A stretch of 64,000 bases of DNA from Salminus brasiliensis (GCF_030463535.1 NC_132896.1:16845709-16909708); one strand, 5' to 3'; counted from the first letter of the stretch, positions 36,737-52,599 are shown. A program made the numbers and translations. The notes: a model not told the origin generated them from the letters alone.

Positions 36737-39700
36737 TGTGTGTGTGTGCGTGTGCATGTGCGAGCGAGAACTATATGTTTAAAGTTCTGAAATCTGAAGA
36801 TAGCTCCTTTCATATTGGCAGTATTCAGGAGGTTCTTTGTGTAAGATGGGTGTTTCCACAGTGATATGTTGGGTGGAGGGAAAGGGAGCTTAAATGTGAT
36901 ATTGTTGGTTAATATCAATTTCTCCCACCTACTGCTGCTTGGTGATGTAGCCAAATAAAACAGGACACACTTTAGAGGCAGGCAAAAGTCATTGCATTTT
37001 GAGAACAAGACTTGTATATTTTAAATGATATTCTATGAAGACCTGTGCTTTATAGTGAAGAGAAGTACTTTACTGATACAGAGGGAAACTGCAGTGTAAC
37101 AGTAGCAATGCATAAAACTGCACATAAACAGACACAGTACCCCAATAGAACAGGGCAGAATGGGTAGATATGTACATATATTGCACTGAATAGTAGGAGG
37201 GTGTGTAATCTCCGTTATTATTGGTGAGAGGAGCAGCAGTATTGTACGTGTACAGTATGTAATGAAAGTGAGAGTCTCACAACAGTAAACGTGTGATAAC
37301 CTTAGAAGAAATACAGCACAGTGCATTTCAAGATTCTGTTTACATTGATCTGTACAGTGTAATTCAGCACAGCTCAGTCAGCAGAAGAGCAGTGCTGTCC
37401 CTACGGTCAGGGGACTCATGAATGATGGATCATATGATTAACGTAAACCTACGAGGTCAAAAAATGAATTTTGTATTTAGCATGACTTTAACTGTTCTCA
37501 TCTTGGCTTTTTCCACACTGGAAATTACATTCTGGTCTAGAGTCCTATTGTGCTGTTCAGTGTAGTGGTGAACGACTCCATTCAGATTTTCCTTTGGGCA
37601 AATATTTTCCACATTTCTTTGAAAGCCTTCATAACATGTAGGACTTTGCTATTCCAGGTGACCCATTGCAAATGTAGTTATACAGTGACTCATGCTGAAT
37701 GTCAAGCCGTATTGGCTTTCTGTGGTTTGGTACTGTCTTGACATTGCTAGGTTATTCCTCATTGTGTGCTGTATTGATCAGCTTTGGTTATGTAAACTGA
37801 GACAAAATGTCAGTGGAAGAAATTCTGTGAAGGTTTTCTTATTTTAGACTCAGGAGAAAGTGTGTCCCTGTGCTGTGGGACACCACGTTTCACCTTTGGT
37901 CTCCATCCTTACTTAACCGCTCAGTACTGGCCTGTGTAATGTACTGGACATAGATCAATCATTAATTATGAAGGCTGTGTTTGTACTTGCTTTTCTTGGG
38001 AAATCGGGTTAAACTTTCATTTCTGTGAAGTTTATTTTTGCTCTGCAATGTTGTCCTCTCCTTCCCACAATCCAGAGCTCTCCTAGGATTTCTGCCCCTG
38101 TTAGTCCTGGAATGCAGTGCCAGAGAAAACTGAACTAACACGACTGGCTCCACATTCAGCTCAGGAATCCCAGGCAGCGTGAATGAATGAAGGCCTTTAG
38201 CTCTCGTTTGTCCAACAGGCTGCCTGAGGATGAGCTGTAACCCAAGTGGAGCTCTTTGACTATTGTGAGAGTCAGTAAGGAGATCTATTGGAGGTAGTGA
38301 AGATTAGATTTCTCATTTCTTGAAACGCTGTCTCCCCCACCCCCGGCTACTTCGTCAGTGGATTGATTTTCAGTATAGGGCTTTTCTAAGCCTTGCCCAG
38401 GAATGCTTGCTTTGCAGTACATGAGCACAAATTGTTTTAAGATGTCCAGATACTGTTCTCTTCCCAGGGAGAGAATGGAGATAATGGACATACTGTAGGT
38501 AGCAATTTCCACAGTGGTAGATCATAACGCAACACTGACTCCACTTGTGACAGGTTTCTGCCTGCCAGTTACATTACTGGCAAAGTAATGCAGAGTTAAT
38601 ACTACAGCATTACGCAGACTTAAGGAAAAAAAAGCCATGCTATTAGACTGCCCTAAACCAATAAATCAACGTGACAAAGGAAGACCTTGGACTATGTTAT
38701 CATTGGCAAAAGGACTGCCTAATGTATGAGGCAGGTTTAAACTGATCATATAAAATTGACTTGTCTTCGCAGGTGAATGATGTCAGCCTGTCTTCTGTCC
38801 CCCACACTCACGCCATTGCTGTGCTGCGACGGCCGTGTAGCGTACTCAGGCTCACGGTCATGCAGGAGAAGGGTTTCAAACCACGGCCCGAACACCACCC
38901 GCACCCTTCCACCTCTCCTCCAGCTCACCCAGCTCACAACCTCCACAACCCGGGCACGGTCATCCAGGTGACTCTGGTGAAACGCGATCGCTCCGAGCCT
39001 CTGGGGATCAAACTCATCCGCAAATCCGAAGAGCCCGGAGTCTTCATCTTGGACCTGCTAGCAGGAGGGCTGGCAGCCAAGGACGGCAAACTGCGCAACA
39101 ATGACAAAGTGCTGGCCATCAATGGCCACGACCTGAGACACGGCACGCCGGAGAGCGCTGCTCAGATCATACAGGTACTGGAAGCGGGAAGCAGCAAGAG
39201 CTATTGCATAAAATGGTTTGTGAAAGTGACAAGTTATGAAAAGTAAACAGAAATTCCACATTCCACATGCTTATTCATTGTTTTGTTTTTTTTATATTTT
39301 CAAAATCAAGGATATTAAAAAAGGGGGGGGTTCTGCTTTTGTTAGAGTAAATGTCTCTACTGTCCAGGAAAGGCCTACTAAATTTTGGGGAATTGCTTTA
39401 AGGATTTGATTGCATTCACCATTGGATTGGATGATCACCACTGCACCTCATCCTCAACTGCCCAACTCATTCCATAAGTTCTAGATGGAACACATTTCCA
39501 ATGCTGCACAGCTGGGGAGCCTTAAACCCCTGTAGCCCACACCTGGCATATAAGGCATTAAGAATGGTGCCAAAAGGTTAATGTTCATCTGCTGAGTCCT
39601 ATTCTATTGTCAGTACTTCTCTACAAGCTGTGTGTTCATTTGCACATCTGTCTCAGCAATAGGTGCAATGTATTCCTTAGAAGGAGTGTCCACAAACATT

Positions 39701-42700
39701 TGGACATAAAATTTTGTTTATCCTTTATATGGTTTGTAGAAAAAGTGAAAGTGTAAGATCTTGATGCTGGCGTGGGCCATAAAAAAATGTTAATTCATAA
39801 TTTAAAAAAATATAAATATATATAAATTAAATGAAATAAAATTGTTTTTAATTACTGGCCTGGACTGGTGCATCTTGTTTTTGCAAGATCTTTTTTTCTT
39901 TTCAGTAGACTGCATTTGTAGTTGTAGGCATTGATTGAATTTTGTTGTGTATGAGCAGGCGAGTGAAGTACGTGTGAACTTTGTGGTGATGAGACAGCTG
40001 GACTCGGATGATGAGGGAGGTGATGTGCAGAGCAGAGGGGCCAGAAGAGTCCATGATGCTCAGTACTTCAGACGGCGCTCCACATTCATGAAGGTAAAGA
40101 ACAAGCAGTGGCTCCAGCTTAAGGCCATGAACCCAAGCTCTGATCGTCTGTCAGTTTTATTATTGAAGGAATGTTCTGATATTTCCAGGCTTTTTTTTTG
40201 GTCTGCCGCGTCTCTTTCACAAGGTCTCAAGGTCTCAAGTGCCAGTGTCTCATCCTAGCCCTTTTTTTGCTAAGTCAGTTTGAAGTCAGCTTTTAAGTAC
40301 TTTTTTCAGTACAGGGAAATGTATTGACGTTATTGTCCGTGATAATAAACAGGGCGGTACAGAAGCAGCAGTTAAAGGTTGTATACAAAAACAAAACAAA
40401 AAAAAACAGAAATATTTCTTTAAGCTCCACTGTTGCCATGTGGCAGCGCGTGTGTTACCTCTGTGTCCGTGAAACCACTCTTCACACTGCCATCCATCAC
40501 ACCCTGCTTCCGTGTCACTTCCTCACTGGTTCTGCGAGGTGAAAGCCTGAGGCAGCAGATGCAGGCTGGTCACGGTGAGATTAAAGCAGGCTGTCTCTAT
40601 CTCTGGACCTCTCTCTTGATCAAAAGGCCCAGGGTGCTGCTTTCTCTCTGTCTTTCTCTCTCTGCCTCTCTCTCTTTACCTCTGCTGATGCAGTGTTTGT
40701 TTGTGGCCAAGGATCAAAGCTGGTGACAGTTAGCTTTCGCCTGGGGAGTTGAAGCCTTTAGTCTTGTTGGGAGGGAACGCCCCCCTGCTGGGGAGGAAGA
40801 GCCCTCCCCACCCCCCTCTAGGGGCAGTGGGAGAAGATAGTGGAAGCTGTGGCTTTTGCCACTAGCCATGAGTTATGATGGCAGAGTGTCAGGGTCTTCA
40901 CATTATCACTGCGCTCCGTTTGCAGCAGGATCTGGAACAGGGAGCGTTTGTTTTTACAAATGTTTTCACCACAGGAGTCAGACACATTTCTGTAGCTTTC
41001 ACTTTTCACTTTTTGTTTTAACATGCGCTTAATGGCCACTTTATCAGAAACCCCTGTCCCTACCTAGCCCTTCACCAGTGGGCAGCTGTTGACTACAGAG
41101 CTGCACTTGGTTGGATATTTTTGAGTGGCTGAGAGCTGTCAGCCTAACGGTGACACTGATTTGTGGCACTGATATTGTCCCGGCAATCCATAATCAGTGA
41201 CGTCTTTGTTTTTTTTTGTCGAAGTAAAGGATAAATGAAAATATATGATGCATATGTTGCCTGTGTTTAGGATCCTCCTGGTGGATTCTCCAGCCAGGAG
41301 AAAACTGTGAGTCTGAAGAAAGAGCCACGTCACTCGCTGGGCATCACAATTGCAGGAGGGAGGGACTGCCGCAGTCGCTTGCCTGTGTACATCACCAGCG
41401 TGCAGCCTGTGGGCTGCCTCCACAGAGATGGCACCATCAAACCAGGTTCAACATCCTGAGTCTCTGTCTATTTGGCTCTTGGTCCACTTTGTATATATCA
41501 GCAGCCATGGTAACGGATGTGTATGTTGTCTTAGGTGATGTGTTGCTAAGCATCAATGGTGTTGACCTGACCCAGCTGACCTATAATGAGGCAGTGTCTG
41601 CACTGAAGACCCAGACAGCTCAGAACACAGTGGCGCTGCGTGTCATCCGGACTATCACTGAAGAGGAAGAGGACGATGGAGATGCCGCCAACAAAGAGGA
41701 GATGGACACACTAGAGAACCCCAGAGAGGACGACATTAACTGGTCCCCGCTGTGGACCCGCTGGTTGGGTCTGCCCAGGTGAGGGGATGGAATTTTACAC
41801 CACAGTATCATGTACTGTGATCTTCCCTCCTGGTTGTTTTTGAGTCTTTAAACGCTTATTATCATCGTCACAAGGCCCAGAGAGCGCACAATTGGCTTTG
41901 CTCTCTCTAAGGTGGGTAGATGGCGCTCTCCCCCCACACCGCTTCGTTGCAGTGCTGGCTGTCACTGGCGTCAACAGGCTGGTGCGTTGAAGCCGGGTAC
42001 GCTGCGCTTCCCTCCAGGTGCATTGGTTGACCGGTGATGTTGCTTCTGCGGCACTTCGGAAAAATGACCATCGTCATTTTCAACTTCCATAAATACTCAA
42101 AATTGCTAAATTGTAGCAGGTGTTGAAAGTGCTCCATTTCTGCCTACTTCTAAATAAATGTCACTAAAACATAAAACATTTTCCAAATCCTCACACTGTA
42201 CACAAATCTGTATCTTAGCATCACTGTGTTAACAATAGTATTTTACAGTTTACAAGTTAAACATTCCACCTTTCTGTGTTTTAGAGCATTTGAATTTGTA
42301 GATTTGTGAACATCTTCATCTTCATTTGTGTGCAACTTTAGTTTTTGTGATCTAGCTAGCCAGATAAATATCAGGCCCTTTTTGGGTAGGGAATGCGATG
42401 AAACTCCAGGGCTTTTGCAAGCTTCCTTATAATACGTTTAGCATATAAATTCATGCTAAACTGTTTTGTATTACTTTACTATTCATATAGTATATTATAA
42501 TAAGGTGTCAGTGTATAATTTATGTGTATAATGTGTATTCTAGACTAAAAGGAATGCAGCCCTTTCCCGAATCCAACCTCAAAACTAAATATATAAAGCA
42601 TATATTGACTTGTTAAGGTCAGTGTCTTTCTGAAATATCACAAAATCAAGGCTTGGGTCCCTGATGGTCAAAAATGCTGCCCTTTACGATGTGTGAACAT

Positions 42701-43306
42701 TTCATGATTGATGGAATTACTCTGAATAACACCTTGTGACCCTTTCTTTCCTTCTCTTTATAAGTGACCGTTTATAAATGATGAGTTCTTCTTTTGACCG
42801 CAACCTAACCTAAATACATATATATTTTCTTATTTACAAGCCACATGCACTGGTGTCGTGACATTGTGCTGTTGAAGACCAACAATGAGAGTTGGGGCTT
42901 CAGTATAGTTGGGGGATATGAAGAGAGCCGTGGCCAGCAGCCTTTCTTCATCAAAACCATAGTGCCTGGAACTCCTGCCCACTTTGATGGGCGTCTCAAG
43001 TAAGCCATCTGTCTTAAATTATTTGAGGATAGTTAATAAAAATGCTCATATTCTTTTAGTTTTCCAAAGAATCCAAAGAAATGTTGAACAGAGATACTGG
43101 GTTTCACTTGTAGCTTCTCTTCTTTGAGGAAATGCTACACTTCCTGAGGATCTTTTCTGCCTCCCTGCAGGTGCGGTGATGAAATCGTGGCTGTGAACGG
43201 AGCCACAACAGTGGGAATGAACAACTCTTCGCTGATACCCATGCTGAAGCTGCAGAAAAACAAAGTCACGCTCACTGTGGTGTCCTGGCCTGGCAGCCTG
43301 GTATAG
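31883..43306 (+). CDS. lnx2b: LNX-family RING/PDZ E3 ubiquitin ligase (lnx2b, the LNX3-type gene)
   Basis: The nine coding exons are 31883-32277, 34977-35167, 36144-36340, 38773-39174, 39959-40093, 41271-41445, 41535-41778, 42841-42999 and 43171-43306. All have AG/GT borders and matching phases, giving 677 aa (human LNX2 is about 690). The start has a good context (A at -3). A RING at residues 46-83 has ligands C46, C49, C61, H63, C66, C69, C80 and D83, the C3HC3D pattern of LNX proteins, followed by a second Cys/His zinc region (about 112-133). NPAF at 187-190 corresponds to the Numb-binding NPAY/NPAF motif. Four PDZ domains lie at about 209-295, 324-410, 450-540 and 583-677. The protein ends in SLV, a class I PDZ ligand. 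LNX proteins ubiquitinate Numb, and zebrafish Lnx2b degrades the Bozozok homeoprotein. The family is certain. The paralogue call rests on NPAF and on the chic1-cdx4 neighbours. Confidence 0.93.
32550..33185 (-). mobile_element. Candidate solo LTR in lnx2b intron 1
   Basis: Read on the minus strand, the block starts near 'tgtggttatgtaacc' and ends near 'gtgtgtgacagtg'. A polyadenylation-like AATAAATAAAA lies about 80 bases before that end, as in the R-U5 part of an LTR. No retroviral genes flank it. I could not find a convincing target-site duplication, so this remains a suggestion. Confidence 0.35.
33841..33905 (+). mobile_element. Degenerate tRNA-like SINE head in lnx2b intron 1
   Basis: A B-box-like word GGTTTAAGTCC at 33883-33893 follows 'tgctctccacacagcagact' in a tRNA-like layout. 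The A box is poor. It is a fragment, not a tRNA gene. Confidence 0.35.
34390..34976 (+). repeat. Long CT-rich tract ahead of lnx2b exon 2
   Basis: Pyrimidine-rich DNA, with many CTCT and CTCTTT runs, covers most of 34745-34975 and ends in the exon 2 acceptor (tcccag at 34971-34976). Such a long tract may bind polypyrimidine-tract proteins. Confidence 0.7.
36697..36757 (+). repeat. (TG)n microsatellite in lnx2b intron 3
   Basis: About 28 TG/CG dinucleotide units with a few CG interruptions. Confidence 0.9.
39318..39715 (-). mobile_element. MITE in lnx2b intron 4
   Basis: A reverse-oriented copy of the element complete at 16385-16935. It contains 'tggatgatcaccactgcacc' and ends 'gtccacaaacatttggacat'. 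Confidence 0.6.
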
Positions 43307-43978
43307 GGTCTAGTGCACACAGCACAACACAAATCAACACTGATTGAAATGACTGTGATCTCCCTCGACTGCTTAATGATGGCACACATATGATCACAGA
43401 CTATTTGAACGTTTTTTTGTTTTCTTCTGTGTTCTTCACAACGAGTGAACTGCACATGCAAAAGGCACAAGGGGCAAATCAGGAAAGTATGACAATCACT
43501 GTCCATGTTTAAATTGAACCGAAATGAGATTGCATTCAATTTGGCATTGTCCTCTATTGTCTGGAGGACGATGTTGTAATCACCTGGTGGTGTTGGAAAA
43601 ACCCTGTTGGACTGTTTCACTGAAGCTGCTTCTAAGCACATGGACACTATTCCGAAGACATCTTCAGTTTTTATTCAAGATTACCATTAAGCATTGGTCA
43701 TGGGTATTTTTGGAGGATTTTTTGATTTGTTATCCTTGTGTCGTGATCAGGACTGACCTACATAATGACCATTTTGATAGCTTGACAAGTTGTGGATGCT
43801 TATAATTTACAGTTCTGACACTACATGGGATGGGACCATACCAAAGTCTTGTGTACTTGGCCTCTCTGATTGTACATTTATTTTCTGCTTTTATTTTCTC
43901 TTTTAGGATTTTATGTGTACCCCCTGCCTTCATAGCTGCTGGGTGTTGGCAATGACTGTTGTTAGAACTGCCTACTAT

Positions 43979-44270
43979 TCTGGGCCGCGTTTCCGGAAAG
44001 CGCCTTGGCTCAACAATGATTCTTAAACAGTAGCTTGAGCATCTCTCGAGTAGTGTGTTAAGGTGATGTTCACACTCAGATTGGGAAACTGGGCCCTGTT
44101 TGATGAATAGTAAAGAGTCCATCCTGCGATTCTGGGCCGTGTCTCCTGAAAGCGCCTTGGCACAACGATGATTCCTAAACAGTAACGGAAGCATTACACT
44201 GAACACAGTGACATTCACACTAAGATTGGGAAACTGGGCCCTGTTTGATACATAGTAAAGAGTGTCTTGA
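43979..44270. mobile_element. Tandemly duplicated MITE in the lnx2b 3' UTR
   Basis: Two head-to-tail copies start at about 43979 and 44130. Each begins 'ctgggccgcgtttcc' or close to it and carries 'gaaagcgccttggc' and 'agattgggaaactgggccct'. The start and end of each copy are inverted repeats of the GGGCC-TTTCC type. Confidence 0.6.
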
Positions 44271-44349
44271 TTTTTCGGGTGCCTTGCATATGTATACGAA
44301 CTAGATCAGTACACGACTGCCTTAATTGCCACCATATTACCACCTCTGT

Positions 44350-44612
44350 TTAAAGATATACAGCTGTATGCATAAGTGTGGACCCCTCTTGTTTAAATGA
44401 CTTTGTTGATGAAGTTGAAACAAGTTACATTTCCTTGCTAATTTTAGAGCACAATTTTATCCATATCGGTAAAATGTAAAATGTGTCGTAAACTTTATTT
44501 TTTTCAATTAAGACAATAAACAACAATTCTGCAGTATTGTTCTTTTGAGGATTTGTACTTTTCACTTTCACATCATTTAAACAGGGATGCCCAAACTTTT
44601 GCTTACCACTGT
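44350..44612. mobile_element. MITE in the lnx2b 3' UTR
   Basis: The ends 'agctgtatgcataagtgtgg' and 'cccaaacttttgcttaccac' are imperfect inverted repeats. The family is also seen as a fragment at 4585-4745. Confidence 0.55.
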
Positions 44613-44914
44613 TTATTCAGATCTATGCTTGTTCTTATTTGAGTCATATTTCTTTGCAATATTATAACTCCCACAGCAGTGGAATTGTATGCTGGTGTTG
44701 TGGATACGTAGTAATTCAGGCTCTTTTATATGCTCACACCTAATGGGCCTTTGAGGTGGGAGTCTCTATCTCCATTGTTCTCTTTTTTTCTCTGTTTTTT
44801 TTTTTTTTTTTTTTTTATTCCTGTAGATATTCTGAATATATTTATATACTGTATGAATATACATGTACACCGCTCTCGCTTGACTAATGGTAAGATATTT
44901 TTGTGAGATCTGTG

Positions 44915-44935
44915 ATTAAAGTTCTATATAATAAA
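44915..44935 (+). terminator. lnx2b polyadenylation signals
   Basis: ATTAAA (44915-44920) and AATAAA (44930-44935) lie ten bases apart, followed by a GT-rich stretch (gtgtgttttg) at 44941, the classical downstream element. Confidence 0.65.
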
Positions 44936-44955
44936 ACATAGTGTGTTTTGAAATC

Positions 44956-45699
44956 TGTTTTCTTGACAGGAACTTTCCCCAGAATCTAAGGGCTAAATAG
45001 TCTTGAATATTATGTAGGGATTGAGCTCTACATTAAGCTGCCCCTTAAGCTGATGGAATGGTTACAGGAAGCAGGAACACCACATATTCTTCGCAGTGTA
45101 AATCATAAATCATAAAATGCAAACGCAAAAGTAACAAATGTCTTTGGGACACGTCTTGCCTGTAGCTGCTTTACCTACCTGCATTTTTGAATTTATTACT
45201 CCTGATAAATTGTTGAACACTTTGCCCTACAAGCCTAATCCTGATTGTAAGCTAGCCTGCCACCTTCAGGCTGACAGAGAAAGGTTTTTTTATTTAGCTA
45301 CAGTTTTTCCATTAGAAATCCAATTCCCTTTCACATAATGGACGGAAAAGTAGCATAAGGCATTATAGGCGGCCACGCTGCAATGCAGTTAAATAAGAGT
45401 TGCTATTTTTATATGCTGAGTGGAGCTTTCTCCTAACACATCTAACATACTCACCCAGCTCTAATGACCCTTACACTGGAAATGAATGGTTGATTCAAAT
45501 CTATGGGTCACTACATTAACAAAAATATTTAACAGATTCAGATCATTTCTGATCACCTCAGTTAGTTAATCTGACCTCAGAAATCCAAGTAGATCAGTGT
45601 ACAACAATAAGTAAGTGATAAAACTTTGTATTTAACCAAATCTACAAATTTCAGTAACCTAGATTTTGCATTAGAGTTGAATTTCAATTCGATCAAGAA
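44956..45699. other. Gap between the convergent lnx2b and chic1 3' ends
   Basis: No coding exon or recognisable repeat is present. It separates the two 3' ends if the polyadenylation sites proposed here are right. Confidence 0.4.
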
Positions 45700-47222
45700 A
45701 TTCATGTGCAGACAGTGACTAAGTAAAACCACACTTTGCAAAGAGGACAACTATAGAAAATGAAATCAATAATCAAGAATTTATTTATGCTTTCCATAGA
45801 ATTAGGTAAAGACAAACATTTACAGGTACTCTGTAGTAGGACCAATAACAAGAGAAGATTTTCCTCTTCCCATATGATTAGGCAAAGTATACACATTCTC
45901 AAGCACAGCTCTCTCCAAACATTATCCACAGTTCCAGAGGCACTCTAATGCAGCAGGCTGACTACAAGTTAGGGGAGGGGGAAAAAAACAAAAACTATGT
46001 GCACCAAAAGGGGAGACCAGGACGCACAGGCAGAAGACAAACATGTGAAGTCGACCTCAGCTAAAAACAGTAATCTGACAATAAAGCTACATTGTAAAAA
46101 GTTACAAAGCAAAAGGAAAGGAGGTGGGACAGGGTTCGAAATAATGTTTCCAATAGAAATACAATTGATGAATTTCACATAGAAACAAATGACAATGTTC
46201 TTGACAAATCGGAATTGGCAAATAATCTTTAACACACCAATTTATTCCTTTAGTGCACACAACAGTACAAACAAAAAAGAAAAAACAAACCAACCAACCT
46301 CAGGGACAATCAACCGAAAGCCTGATGTCCACATGTGCTCAAGTGCAATTTTCAGCCCTAATTTGACTGGCATGTAGTACATACGTTTTTATGGCTTACT
46401 AGGTAAACGGGTCCATATAAACTGGAAAGTTACAGAGACGTAGTTTATAAACAAACTATGTTACAATAATATATTGGCGTAAACTAACCACCGGCTAAAT
46501 TACATTATGTAAACATGGCATACCACACTGTACATCTTGTCCAAAACTGATATTTACCAGTCAGATTTTGTAACCTTCCCCTGTATAGAGGACAAGCGCC
46601 ACTTAAGTTCAGGGAGGGAGCAAATAAAAACAAAAATAAAACAAACAAAAAAAAAAACAACAAAAAAAGAAAATCCATGCTGGCAAATATTTCAGCTACT
46701 TTAAACATCCTACCCTTTCCATTAGCTGCAAAAAGGTAAAACTACAAAACGTTCTATGCATTTCTGTACCCCGCACGTGCACCTCCAAAAACCTCGGATT
46801 TTTCAAAAAAAAAAAAAATAAAAATAAAGTTTACTTTTTAACATAAGGCAAATGCACACTCTAAGGTGCCTTGTTTTTACCAACAATATCACCATGTGGA
46901 AGGTGGGAGGACAGGTGGCTCTTTGGGGTAAATGCACTTTTAAACAGTATCATTGTTTCTTTTTTTATGTTTTTGGTTTTTTTTTTTTTTTTTATGTAAC
47001 AAAAACATCCGAGTGCGTTTCACAGGAGCTTTTCTACTACATCAGGAAATGTGCAAAATCTGCTCTAAAGCAAAGTGACAGTGTTGCGAATTCTACTGTA
47101 CAAGGTACTGGGAGCAGAAGGGACTCACTGAGACACCTGTGAAGACCCTCAATCCAACATATATACAAGGCACTAAGGAGAGGAATGAGAAGCCATTCAC
47201 CTGCATCCCCCCAACAGTCCTC
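45700..47222 (-). other. Probable chic1 3' UTR
   Basis: AT-rich, non-coding DNA follows the chic1 stop codon (TGA at 47223-47225). A minus-strand AATAAA lies at 45780-45785 and is a candidate end, which would give a 3' UTR of about 1.5 kb. Several A/T runs near 46630-46660, 46805-46830 and 46975-46993 lie inside it. The end point is uncertain because other AATAAA words occur. Confidence 0.45.
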
Positions 47223-50881
<3,659 letters not shown>

Positions 50882-51395
50882 GACGTTTCTGGCTCTGCGT
50901 GAGTGACGTCAGAGCGAGCGCGTGCACAGAGAAGGCAGAAATCGAGGCGGGAAAACGAGCTCGAGGCTTTCCGTGCTAACGCAGAGAGGACGACGCCACA
51001 GGTAGCAATGTCGTGCTGAGGTGTTTAGAGATGGGAAAATGAGGGGAAAACATAGAATCCCGAAGTGTAGGGAGGACGTTTAAGGAATGAGCATTTCTAC
51101 TTAAAGAAATATCTCAGAAAGAGGAGAGGAGATAGAGCCTTATTGAGACAGGTAGCTAATGTTGTGTCCCAGTGAAATCACCACTGTAGTCTAGTACTAC
51201 CCTATAGCTACATATCCCTTCAGAATAATAAATACATGATAAATAGGATATTATGATACGAGTCCTTCAAATCAGCCATACATGAGGAAAGAAATTAAAT
51301 TGAAGGTTATATCGCAGTTGATTTGCTATTATAGCCTAATAATAATTCATAAAACAATCCAGGGAAGAAGAATAAAAAAAAAATAAAAAATGACA

Positions 51396-51882
51396 TTTCC
51401 ACGAGTCTATGAAACGATTCCACGAGTCTATTAAACGATTCCACGAGTCTATGAAACGATTCCACGAGTCTATGAAACGATTCCACAAGTCTATGAAACG
51501 ATTCCACGAGTCTATGGAACGATTCCACAAGTCTATGAAACGATTCCACAAGTCTATGAAACGATTCCACGAGTCTATGGAACGATTCCACAAGTCTATG
51601 AAACGATTCCACGAGTCTATGGAACGATTCCACAAGTCTATGAAACGATTCCACGAGTCTATGGAACGATTCCACAAGTCTATGAAACGATTCCACGAGT
51701 CTATGGAACGATTCCACAAGTCTATGAAACGATTCCACGAGTCTATGAAACGATTCCACGAGTCTATGAAACGATTCCACAAGTCTATGAAACGATTCCA
51801 CGAGTCTATGGAACGATTCCACAAGTCTATGGAACGATTCCACAAGTCTATGAAACGATTCCACAAGTCTATGAAACGATTC
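51396..51882 (+). repeat. 21-bp minisatellite, about 23 copies
   Basis: The unit is 'cacgagtctatgaaacgattc' in variants (GAG or AAG; AAA or GAA). About 23 copies follow one another without spacers. Because 21 is a multiple of 3 and the unit contains no stop, frames on both strands stay open across the array and give false proteins built of MKRFHES, VESFHRL or WNRFIDS heptads. In the middle of the array two unit variants alternate, making a 42-bp higher-order repeat. It lies in the cdx4-chic1 intergenic DNA, about 515 bases upstream of the chic1 start codon. Confidence 0.95.
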
Positions 51883-51889
51883 CTTCAGC

Positions 51890-52590
51890 AAAGAGGGAAC
51901 GAAGAAAAACAATATATCCAACAATTTAGCTGGGAGACAACTCTGTCCAGGTCAAAGTTGTATCACAGCTGATGAGCTTTTTTTTAACCCAGTAGCCTTA
52001 CAGTAATATACTTTTAGAAAGGGATATGTAAACAGTGAAAGTTTATGGTCTAAGGGCTTCCTACAAATGACCTAAAGCAGCCCATAGTAAGTGCACTTGA
52101 AGGCTACTGGATATGACAGCTAATTGTAGGCCGAGGCCCGACATGACTGTATCAGTCCTCTCAGCTGAACGCCACGTCTGGCTATTGTCTTAAAGGCTGG
52201 CTAAAATTATGACTTGGTTTCAGAGTTGTAGCGTCCATGTAAAAATCGTGCCTGTTTCTGTCAGACGGTCCTATTAATATTAATATTTCACTGAAAAACG
52301 AAATTTGTCAATTCCACAATAACCACAAACGTACCCATTCAGTCAAGACACATTTGGTACCTGACGTTTGATTCTTTAAGCGTATATATAAATTAGATTT
52401 ATAGATTTTCCTAATAGCTTTTCGTTGTTTTTAGCTGGTAGGAAATATGCGAATGCCTTTTAGCAAGTTAGCATTTTTTGTTTTGTTTGTTGGCAATATC
52501 CGAATAGGACTTTTCTTTGCGTTTGCACAAATAAATACGAATGTACTTGTTTTGTGGACATAATGACATGATCCCGTGATATCTTATTTT
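51890..52590. other. cdx4-chic1 intergenic spacer
   Basis: No exon or element is recognised between the minisatellite and the probable cdx4 3' end. Confidence 0.4.
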
Positions 52591-52599
52591 CCAAAAAAC

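Larger units (their letters stand above)
43307..44955 (+). other. lnx2b 3' UTR
   Basis: After the TAG at 43304-43306 the DNA has no further coding signal. Two closely spaced polyadenylation signals, ATTAAA at 44915-44920 and AATAAA at 44930-44935, set a probable end near 44955, giving a 3' UTR of about 1.65 kb. The UTR includes a duplicated miniature element (43979-44270), a second MITE (44350-44612) and a long T run at 44798-44816. Confidence 0.6.

Noticed and set aside
43135-43647. 170-codon minus-strand frame
   Set aside because: It runs antisense over the last lnx2b coding exon and its 3' UTR, and it has no recognisable domain.
43730-44218. 162-codon minus-strand frame
   Set aside because: It is made mostly of the MITE in the lnx2b 3' UTR.
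51396-51882. CRISPR-like array
   Set aside because: The repeat units abut directly with no spacers, and the host is a vertebrate.
51307-51972. Open frames of 176-205 codons on both strands with heptad repeats
   Set aside because: They are a by-product of a 21-bp minisatellite whose unit has no stop. There is no splice context or recognised domain, and the flanking residues are ordinary spacer.
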